DNA from: Anaerolineae bacterium
GTDB lineage: Bacteria; Chloroflexota; Anaerolineae; 4572-78
Assembly (NCBI GenBank): GCA_027022125.1
Contig: JALVZI010000629.1
Span: forward strand, 1 to 5,909
Length of the DNA: 5,909 nt
Direction of reading: 5' to 3'
This document shows, piece by piece, positions 1 through 4,532 of this stretch. A program made the position numbers and the translations under genes. The stretch's first letter is position 1; each line of letters opens with the position of its first letter. The notes beneath the pieces are model-generated. The model was not told the DNA's origin and searched no databases. It worked only from the letters and a program-made list of their open reading frames with translations.

Positions 1-1
1 G

Positions 2-691
2 CTGCTGCAATGGGATGTCAGCGGCGCAGACCAAATTTTCCTCTATCCCGGCGGCGATGCGGGGGTGACCGCCCCCGGCGATTTACAGGTTACACCCGAC
101 GTGACGACCATCTACCGGCTGGTGGCATCGAATGCGCGGGGGGATGTGGAAGCCACGGTGACGGTGGTTGTTTCGCCGAAACCGGTGGAAGTGGTGTATG
201 ATTTCATCGAAAAAGGTCCGGCGGCGACATGGGAAAATGGCAGCGGCGACACGCTGCCGTGGAACGGCGACCCAAACGACCCGCGCGGATTCGTCATTCC
301 GCAGGAAAATGTCACGCTGGAAGATGACACCGTGCCGGGCATTGTGCTGGAAACACACCCGCAGTGGACAGCCGACGGTGCAATTGTGGGTTCGTATGAA
401 GTTGATTTCGAGATAAAATCGGGCGATAAATTTGTGGCGGATGTCGGCTTTTTAAAGGGCGCGACATTCTCCAACGGTGTAACTTTCAAATTCTGCTATT
501 TCACCATGATTGACGGCGAGTGTTTGGGCGAGGTGTCGAAAGATTATGACGGTGAATTGCAAACGCTTGAGGTTGATTTAAGTCCGCTTAACGGCTATAA
601 TGCCGGATGGTTTCAACTGCGGGTGGAAGCCAACGGCAACGCCGACCAAGATTGGGCAATCTGGCTCAACCCGCGCATTGACCGCCCGTAA
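2..691 (+). CDS. Partial exported beta-sandwich protein with Ig-like domain (3' end only)
   Basis: The reading frame is open from the left edge to a TAA at 689-691, giving the last 229 residues of a longer protein; the true start is outside the window. Fragment residues 1-57 look like an Ig-like repeat: it opens with the strand LLQWDVSGADQIFLYPGG, then has a VTPDVTTIYRLVASN stretch and ends in alternating Val/Thr (TVTVVV). This pattern is common in extracellular Ig-like modules of Chloroflexota proteins. Residues 63-229 form a second, Trp- and aromatic-rich domain with alternating hydrophobic strands, ending in WAIWLNPRIDRP. It resembles a jelly-roll carbohydrate-binding or NPCBM-like module in texture, but I see no diagnostic motif and do not assign a ligand. 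No membrane segment or sorting signal is visible at the C-terminus. Export is inferred from domain type because the N-terminus is missing. A GTG at 65 lies inside the Ig-like domain and is not a credible start. Confidence 0.8.
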   Translation: MLQWDVSGADQIFLYPGGDAGVTAPGDLQVTPDVTTIYRLVASNARGDVEATVTVVVSPKPVEVVYDFIEKGPAATWENGSGDTLPWNGDPNDPRGFVIPQENVTLEDDTVPGIVLETHPQWTADGAIVGSYEVDFEIKSGDKFVADVGFLKGATFSNGVTFKFCYFTMIDGECLGEVSKDYDGELQTLEVDLSPLNGYNAGWFQLRVEANGNADQDWAIWLNPRIDRP

Positions 692-735
692 ACCTGACGA
701 TAGGATACCAACCATTATTTGAAGGAGGGTACACA

Positions 736-810
736 CCCCCTCCCTAACCCTCCCCCTCAAAGGGGGAGGGGATTTTCCCCCTCCCTCAAAGGGAGGGGGC
801 AGGGGGAGGG
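736..810. repeat. C/G-block palindromic repeat with two strong hairpins
   Basis: Six 10-nt blocks alternate here: CCCCCTCCCT (736-745), CCCTCCCCCT (748-757), its complement AGGGGGAGGG (761-770), CCCCCTCCCT again (777-786), its complement AGGGAGGGGG (790-799) and AGGGGGAGGG again (801-810). Neighbouring blocks make two perfect 10-bp stems with CAA loops, 748-757/761-770 and 777-786/790-799. The extra copies allow alternative pairings, and ggatttt (770-776) is matched by aaaatcc (813-819). It lies 45 bp past the stop of the upstream gene and 73 bp before the next start. Similar C-rich intergenic repeats occur in many copies in filamentous bacterial genomes, so a dispersed repeat or tiny non-autonomous element is the best reading. 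A role in stopping transcription or protecting the 3' end is possible, but no U-tract typical of an intrinsic terminator follows. Confidence 0.75.
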
Positions 811-834
811 TGAAAATCCGGTCAAACAAATAGT

Positions 835-865
835 TTGTTCAAAATGCAATCACACGCTGTATAGA
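835..865 (+). promoter_or_regulatory. Weak candidate promoter for the FHA operon
   Basis: TTGTTC at 835-840 and TATAGA at 860-865 lie 19 bp apart, upstream of the FHA start at 884. Each matches the sigma-70 consensus at only four of six positions and the spacing is long. A small palindrome, AACAAA-TAG-TTTGTT (825-839), overlaps the -35 element and could be an operator or chance. This is the best candidate in a gap that should hold a promoter, but the support is thin. Confidence 0.2.
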
Positions 866-883
866 TACATTTGAGGATTGTGA

Positions 884-2683
884 ATGGATAATATGTCACC
901 GAATGCGCAACCGGCATCACCGGAGAATGAATTGCGGCTCGAAGTGCATGCCGGTCCGCTGGCAGGGAAAGGATTTCCCTTTGTGGGAGACGCGCTGACA
1001 TTCGGGCGCGCCCCCGATAACGACATCAGTTTGGATGACCCGCGCGTGTCGCGGTATCACGCCGTTTTGCGCCGCGAAGGGGAGCGGCTCATTTTGGAAG
1101 ATTTGGGCAGCACCAACGGCACGCTGGTTAACGGCAAACGCATTTACAGCCCGCACACGCTCCAACCCGCCGAAACCATCAGCATCGGCGCATCCGTGTT
1201 CAGCGTGACCGGATTTTCCGCGCCGAAAACGGTCGGGGTGGCGGCGCAATCCGCCGATGACCGCGACGACATTCCATGGCAAACCTACCAGAGTTCCGCA
1301 TCGTATGCGTTTTCGGGTGGGCAGGGGGGCGGCAATTGGCTGCTGTGGACGGGATTGGCGCTGCTGGCGGTACTGATAGTGGCAATCATCGGCGCATCCG
1401 TTTTTCTGTTTCGCAACAACCGGCAAGCCGTCACCGACAATATTCCCACCGTCATCATCTCGTCGCCTGTAAACGGCAGCGAATTTGATGTGGGGCAAAA
1501 AGTGGTGGTGCAAGCCACCGCCACCGATGCCACCGGGGTGGTGCGGCTCGAATTGTGGGTCGGCGGGCAAAAAGTCGCCGAAGCCGTCAGCCCCGCCCCG
1601 AAAGGGCAATCGCCGTTTACCGCCGTGCTGGAATGGACGCCGCAGGTTGAAGGCTCGTATTCGCTTTCGGTGCGGGCGTTCAATACCAACGGCGGCGAAT
1701 CTGCCCCGACAACCATCAATCTGAACGTGGTCGGCTCGGTGCTGGCGCCCAGACCGACCGCCACCCCAACACCCACCGAAATACCGGCGGTTGTCGGCAC
1801 ACCGATGGGTGTGGTTCGCACCGATTTGAATGTCCGCGCCGGACCCGGCACGCAGTATGATGTGGTGGGTCGGTTGGCGGCGGAAACGGAAGTGGAAATT
1901 GTCGGGCAGAATCAAGCCGGTTCGTGGTGGTATATTGTTTATCCCGATGCGCCCGACGGACATGGCTGGGTTGCCGCCGATTATGTGCCGTCCAATAATG
2001 CCGAAACCGTGCCGGTCGTCGCCGCACCGACGCCGACACCCGCGCCCACCGATACACCCACCCCTGCGCCGACTGCCACCGACACGCCCGTGCCCACGGC
2101 AACACCTACCACCGCTGCACCCACCGACACGCCCACACCCACCCCGTCGCCCACCGTCGCGCCGACCACCACCATCAGTTTTTCGGCTGACCCGCTGACC
2201 ATTTCGCCCGGCGAATGTACCACTGTATCGTGGCTTGTCACCAACGTCAAAGCGGTCTATTATCAGGGTGAAGGGGTTGCCGGAGACGACAACGGGCAGC
2301 CCGTCCGGCGCGAAGAATGCCCCATCGAAACTACGCTCTTTTCGCTGCGGGTCATCAAGCCGGATGACAGCGAAGAAACCCGCGAAGTTACCGTCACCGT
2401 GGTTGCCAAACCCGATGCCCCCACCGATTTGACGGTCACTGCGGTGCTGACGGACGGTTTTTCACTGCAATGGGTGGATCACAGCGATAACGAAACGGGT
2501 TTTCGGTTGTATGATGCGAATGCCAACACACAACTGGCATCTTTCGGCGCAGACCAAACCACCGGCACGGTGAACGGGTTGGCGTGCGGACAATCGTACC
2601 GGTTATATGTGGTTGCTTTCAACGATGCGGGAGAATCCGGTTTCAGCAATATTTTGGAAGAGCAAACGGCAGCTTGCCCATAA
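884..2683 (+). CDS. Membrane FHA-domain protein with Ig-like, SH3b and FN3 domains
   Basis: The product has 599 residues. An N-terminal FHA domain (about 17-108) carries the phosphothreonine-binding signature: G41-R42, S56-R57-Y58-H59 and GSTNGTLVNG (75-84). One hydrophobic helix follows at about 152-176. Beyond it come an Ig-like domain (about 188-283), a short Thr-Pro linker, a bacterial SH3 domain (about 309-369, with LNVRAGPGTQYDVVG), a 50-residue Thr/Pro/Ala linker (381-430), a second Ig-like domain (about 431-507, C444 and C479 possibly a disulfide) and an FN3-like domain (about 511-597). From family knowledge, FHA domains bind phosphothreonine proteins made by Ser/Thr kinases, and SH3b and Ig/FN3 modules usually sit outside the membrane and bind wall or polymers. 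I infer a cytoplasmic reader coupled to an envelope anchor. The start is ATG 884, with GAGG at 873-876 seven bases upstream; ATG 893 is less well spaced. The next FHA gene follows after 18 bp. Substrate and partner are unknown. Confidence 0.9.
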   Translation: MDNMSPNAQPASPENELRLEVHAGPLAGKGFPFVGDALTFGRAPDNDISLDDPRVSRYHAVLRREGERLILEDLGSTNGTLVNGKRIYSPHTLQPAETISIGASVFSVTGFSAPKTVGVAAQSADDRDDIPWQTYQSSASYAFSGGQGGGNWLLWTGLALLAVLIVAIIGASVFLFRNNRQAVTDNIPTVIISSPVNGSEFDVGQKVVVQATATDATGVVRLELWVGGQKVAEAVSPAPKGQSPFTAVLEWTPQVEGSYSLSVRAFNTNGGESAPTTINLNVVGSVLAPRPTATPTPTEIPAVVGTPMGVVRTDLNVRAGPGTQYDVVGRLAAETEVEIVGQNQAGSWWYIVYPDAPDGHGWVAADYVPSNNAETVPVVAAPTPTPAPTDTPTPAPTATDTPVPTATPTTAAPTDTPTPTPSPTVAPTTTISFSADPLTISPGECTTVSWLVTNVKAVYYQGEGVAGDDNGQPVRREECPIETTLFSLRVIKPDDSEETREVTVTVVAKPDAPTDLTVTAVLTDGFSLQWVDHSDNETGFRLYDANANTQLASFGADQTTGTVNGLACGQSYRLYVVAFNDAGESGFSNILEEQTAACP

Positions 2684-2691
2684 AATATTTT

Positions 2692-2696
2692 GGAGG
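2692..2696 (+). promoter_or_regulatory. Ribosome binding site that fixes the start of the second FHA gene
   Basis: GGAGG lies five bases before ATG 2702 but only two before ATG 2699, and it sits inside any product begun at TTG 2690. It therefore selects ATG 2702. The site lies in the 18-bp gap after the upstream stop, as expected inside an operon. Confidence 0.8.
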
Positions 2697-2701
2697 ATAT
2701 G

Positions 2702-3271
2702 ATGGCAGTGCAAAATGACGCAACAATTTTATCCGGTGGACGACCGGCAGCCCGATTTGTGGTAAAACAGGGACCTCAAATTGGCATCACATTTCCCATC
2801 GTGCAAAGCCGATTATTGGTTGGCAGAGAAGAATCGTGCGATATTCGCGTGCAGGATGCGGAAGCATCGCGCCGCCACTGCGAAGTTGTGTGGCAGAATG
2901 GTGCATTCGTGGTGCAAGATTTGGGCAGTTCCAATGGCACGTTCGTTAACGGGGTGCAAATTACCACCCCAACCCGTTTGAGTGCCGGAGACAAAATCGG
3001 TGTGGGACAAACGGTTATGGTGCTCGAATTGGAGCCGGAAATCAAGCCGGTTCCCACCCCGTATGATGCCACCCCGTCTGCCGCCCCCGTTTCTGCACCC
3101 GTGCCGGTGGTCAAAAAGAAAAAAAGCGGTGGCAAACGATTGGTGTGGACTGCGGTGGGTTGTTTGGTGTTTGTGTGTGCCTGTGGCGGGTTGACCATAT
3201 TGGGGTTAGATTTGTTCCAGATTTTTGATTTTGGCATTTCCGACTTTCTGAATTTGCACATAGTATTTTAA
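2702..3271 (+). CDS. Small FHA-domain protein with a single C-terminal membrane helix
   Basis: From ATG 2702 the product has 189 residues. The FHA domain spans about 18-110 with G41-R42, S56-R57-R58-H59 and GSSNGTFVNG (75-84). These key residues fall at exactly the same numbers as in the preceding FHA protein, which supports both starts and suggests a paralogous pair. A Pro/Ala-rich linker (about 112-137) leads to KKKKSGGKR (138-146) and one hydrophobic helix (about 148-168, rich in Cys, Val and Leu). The basic cluster before the helix puts the FHA domain in the cytoplasm by the positive-inside rule. Only about 20 residues follow the helix, so there is no external domain comparable to its neighbour's. 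The likely role is to recruit phosphothreonine-bearing proteins to the membrane; the partner is not known. The Phe- and Ile-rich tail is encoded by AT-richer DNA that runs into an intergenic repeat, so the C-terminus may have been altered. Confidence 0.88.
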   Translation: MAVQNDATILSGGRPAARFVVKQGPQIGITFPIVQSRLLVGREESCDIRVQDAEASRRHCEVVWQNGAFVVQDLGSSNGTFVNGVQITTPTRLSAGDKIGVGQTVMVLELEPEIKPVPTPYDATPSAAPVSAPVPVVKKKKSGGKRLVWTAVGCLVFVCACGGLTILGLDLFQIFDFGISDFLNLHIVF

Positions 3272-3313
3272 TGCCAGTTGGTTATTCGCAAATTCGCCCG
3301 GTTGCAAATTCGC
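3250..3313. repeat. GCAAATTCGC short repeats, direct and inverted
   Basis: GCAAATTCGC occurs at 3288-3297 and again at 3304-3313, a 16-bp period, and the inverted core GAATTTGC lies at 3250-3257 inside the last codons of the FHA gene. The inverted copy could pair with either direct copy through eight bases across a loop of 30 or more bases. No T-tract follows, so this is not a convincing terminator. It looks like an intergenic repeat fragment overlapping the gene end. Confidence 0.5.
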
Positions 3314-3346
3314 TCATTCGTCCCATTAGCCAAATCAGCGCGCAAT

Positions 3347-3375
3347 TTGCCAAAATATCGAGCCGGCAGTATAAT
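3347..3375 (+). promoter_or_regulatory. Sigma-70-type promoter of the tRNA gene
   Basis: TTGCCA (3347-3352, five of six to TTGACA) and a perfect TATAAT (3370-3375) are separated by the ideal 17 bp. Transcription would begin near 3382, just before the mature tRNA 5' end at 3389. This is the best-formed promoter in the window, and its position fits a single-tRNA unit. Confidence 0.78.
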
Positions 3376-3388
3376 TTTGCTCGCAGTT

Positions 3389-3462
3389 GGGCGGTTAGCT
3401 CAGTTGGTTAGAGTGCCACGTTGACATCGTGGAGGTCACTGGTTCGAGCCCAGTACCGCCCA
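3389..3462 (+). tRNA. tRNA-Val (anticodon GAC)
   Basis: A complete 74-nt cloverleaf can be drawn. The acceptor stem GGGCGGT (3389-3395) pairs with ACCGCCC (3455-3461), and discriminator A is at 3462. The D arm is GCTC/GAGT with one G-U pair. The anticodon stem CCACG (3416-3420) pairs with CGTGG (3428-3432) around loop TTGACAT, giving anticodon GAC at 3423-3425. The T arm ACTGG/CCAGT encloses TTCGAGC. The GAC anticodon and A73 fit valine, reading GUC and GUU codons. The 3' CCA is not encoded (CAC follows), so it must be added after transcription. The gene stands alone with its own promoter and terminator. Confidence 0.97.
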
Positions 3463-3465
3463 CAC

Positions 3466-3498
3466 AAGCGCTTTCGTTCCGCGAAGGCGCTTTTTTTA
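3466..3498 (+). terminator. Intrinsic terminator after tRNA-Val
   Basis: AGCGCTTTCG (3467-3476) pairs with CGAAGGCGCT (3482-3491) through ten bases with one G-U pair and a five-base loop, followed by seven T residues at 3491-3497. It begins four bases after the tRNA and has the classic Rho-independent form, so it should insulate the downstream genes from tRNA transcription. Confidence 0.9.
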
Positions 3499-3510
3499 TT
3501 CGCCATCCTC

Positions 3511-3519
3511 TGCTATAAT
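3511..3519 (+). promoter_or_regulatory. Extended -10 promoter element (TGCTATAAT)
   Basis: A perfect TATAAT (3514-3519) preceded by TG one base upstream makes an extended -10 element, which can work without a good -35. The -35 position falls in the T-run of the tRNA terminator and matches poorly. If active, the transcript would start near 3526 and carry a leader of about 305 nt to the response regulator at 3831. Confidence 0.45.
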
Positions 3520-3552
3520 CAAAGGCGTAGTTCATTTTGGCTAACGGTCATC

Positions 3553-3584
3553 TTGACAAAACTGACTGTTGCCACCAATATTAT
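3553..3584 (+). promoter_or_regulatory. Candidate promoter with perfect TTGACA
   Basis: TTGACA (3553-3558) matches the -35 consensus exactly. Possible -10 elements are AATATT (3577-3582, 18-bp spacer, four of six) and TATTAT (3579-3584, five of six, 20-bp spacer). Neither is ideal. The CGTGAAA tandem array begins at 3586, right at the expected start of transcription. Confidence 0.35.
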
Positions 3585-3585
3585 C

Positions 3586-3618
3586 CGTGAAACGTGAAAC
3601 GTGAAACGTGAAACGTGA
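3586..3618. repeat. Tandem CGTGAAA repeat (four copies plus a partial)
   Basis: Four exact 7-bp copies of CGTGAAA run from 3586 to 3613, followed by CGTGA at 3614-3618. The last 13 bases, CGTGAAACGTGAT (3607-3619), recur inverted at 3741-3753. It may be an array of protein-binding sites or a slippage-generated member of a dispersed repeat family. There are no spacers of CRISPR type. Confidence 0.85.
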
Positions 3619-3726
3619 TTTTTCTGCCGGTTCTGTTGTGAATTGACTATAAAAGGAGTGAACATCGAACCACTTTTTGTTCGGCAGTGCATTTGTCTAT
3701 CGCGAGCATTGCCGCTTGACCAAATC

Positions 3727-3753
3727 ATCACGTTTCACTCATCACGTTTCACG
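3727..3753. repeat. Inverted copies of the CGTGAAA repeat (ATCACGTTTCAC twice)
   Basis: ATCACGTTTCAC occurs at 3727-3738 and 3741-3752, separated by TC. Extended by one base, the second copy (3741-3753) is the exact reverse complement of 3607-3619, giving a 13-bp inverted repeat whose arms lie 121 bp apart. In RNA these arms could close a large stem over the leader; in DNA they may be paired operator sites or the ends of a small repeat unit. Confidence 0.8.
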
Positions 3754-3760
3754 AAAGTTG

Positions 3761-3788
3761 TTGGCAAAAGTGCAAGATTTGTAAAAAT
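3761..3788 (+). promoter_or_regulatory. Weak proximal promoter candidate for the response regulator
   Basis: TTGGCA (3761-3766, five of six) is followed after 16 bp by AAAAAT (3783-3788, four of six). It would give a short leader of about 36 nt to ATG 3831. The local sequence is A-rich, so chance matches are likely. Confidence 0.22.
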
Positions 3789-3819
3789 GATTTGGGGACA
3801 ATACAAAACTATCCGGCGA

Positions 3820-3824
3820 AAGGA
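3820..3824 (+). promoter_or_regulatory. Ribosome binding site for the response regulator
   Basis: AAGGA ends six bases before ATG 3831 and selects this start over the in-frame TTG at 3792, which would add 13 residues not expected before a receiver domain. Confidence 0.75.
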
Positions 3825-3830
3825 AAAACT

Positions 3831-4511
3831 ATGGCTGAACGAATTGTTGTTGTGGAAGACGAAGAAGACATTGCCCATTTTTTGGAACGCCGGTTGGTGT
3901 ACGAAGGCTATGAAGTTGAAACCATCGGTGATGGTGAAACCGCGCTAAAACGCATTTACGATGACCCCCCGGCGCTGGTGCTGCTTGATTTGACCCTGCC
4001 CGATATTGACGGGCTGATTGTGACCAAAGAACTCCGGGCGGCGAAAATTGATGTGCCCATTTTGATGCTCACTGCCAGAGATGCCATTCCCGACCGGGTG
4101 AGTGGTCTCGATTCCGGCGCGGATGATTATATGACCAAACCATACAATATCGATGAACTGCTGGCGCACGTGCGCGCCCTGCTCCGCCGAACCGGCGCCG
4201 ACAAAGGAAGCGAAACCCTCACTTTCGCCGATTTGACGCTCGACCCTGCCGCGCGGCTGGCATATCGCGGCGAGCGTGCCATCAATTTAACCGCCAAAGA
4301 ATACGATTTGCTGGAAATGTTCATGCGCCACCCGAATCAGGTGCTCACCCGCGACCAGATTTTCGACCGTATTTGGGGCTACGATTTTGGCGGCGAATCC
4401 AATATCATCGAAGTTTATATCCGCTATCTGCGGTCGAAATTGGAGCAAAACGGCGAACCACGTCTCATCGAAACCGTGCGCGGGGTGGGATATGTTTTGC
4501 GCCAATCATAA
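3831..4511 (+). CDS. OmpR/PhoB-family response regulator
   Basis: The product has 226 residues, the usual length for this family. The receiver domain (about 3-113) has the acidic pocket E9-D10-E11, the phosphoacceptor D53 in LLDLTLPDIDG, T81 in MLTARD and K103 in the DDYMTKPY motif. A winged-helix DNA-binding domain (about 128-223) has the family landmarks LTAKEYDLLEMFMRHPNQVL, VYIRYLRSKLE and ETVRGVGYVL. From family knowledge, phosphorylation at D53 drives dimerisation and binding to direct-repeat sites to switch transcription. All phosphorelay residues are present, so it should be active. The histidine kinase gene starts 21 bp after its stop, making this a cognate pair. Targets cannot be read from the sequence; the repeats upstream could be autoregulatory sites. 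It is closest in style to the BaeR/MprA/CusR-like branch, but I do not assign a name. Confidence 0.96.
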   Translation: MAERIVVVEDEEDIAHFLERRLVYEGYEVETIGDGETALKRIYDDPPALVLLDLTLPDIDGLIVTKELRAAKIDVPILMLTARDAIPDRVSGLDSGADDYMTKPYNIDELLAHVRALLRRTGADKGSETLTFADLTLDPAARLAYRGERAINLTAKEYDLLEMFMRHPNQVLTRDQIFDRIWGYDFGGESNIIEVYIRYLRSKLEQNGEPRLIETVRGVGYVLRQS

Positions 4512-4532
4512 AAACCTTTTTGCCGGGTAACT

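Larger units (their letters stand above)
3520..3830 (+). other. Non-coding leader of the two-component operon
   Basis: I find no credible gene in this stretch. It holds candidate promoters, the CGTGAAA repeat, its distant inverted copies and a small inverted repeat, AACGGTCA (3543-3550) with TGACTGTT (3563-3570), which encloses a perfect TTGACA. An AAAAGGAGTG sequence at 3651-3660 resembles a ribosome binding site but has no convincing frame after it. It is less GC-rich than the flanking genes. Confidence 0.6.

Noticed and set aside
736..810. Ordinary intrinsic terminator of the upstream gene
   Set aside because: The stems are strong, but only a TTTT run at 773-776 follows the first hairpin and none follows the second. 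The multiple block copies fit a dispersed repeat better, though some termination activity cannot be excluded.
917..1963. A 348-codon open frame on the minus strand across the large FHA gene
   Set aside because: It is antisense to a protein with clear domains. Its Arg/His/Gly-rich translation is what GC-rich third positions give on the complementary strand, and it has no recognisable domain.
2690..2701. TTG 2690 or ATG 2699 as the start of the small FHA protein
   Set aside because: The GGAGG at 2692-2696 would be inside or too close; it is correctly spaced only for ATG 2702, which also aligns the FHA residues with the neighbouring paralogue.
884..3271. FHA proteins as part of a type VI secretion locus
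   Set aside because: Fha proteins occur in such loci, but no Tss component is seen here and the SH3b/FN3 architecture does not fit.
3586..3618. CRISPR-like array
   Set aside because: The units are 7 bp and directly adjacent with no spacers, and no cas gene is present.
3519..3731. A 70-codon minus-strand frame in the regulator leader
   Set aside because: Part of it (HVSRFTFHVSR) is only the translation of the CGTGAAA repeat, and the rest has no recognisable pattern or neighbour on that strand.
3643..3948. A 101-codon frame beginning at TTG 3643 after AAAAGGAG
   Set aside because: It runs through the repeat and out of frame into the response regulator for over 110 bp, and its second half is a shifted reading of the receiver domain. 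No protein-like pattern is seen.
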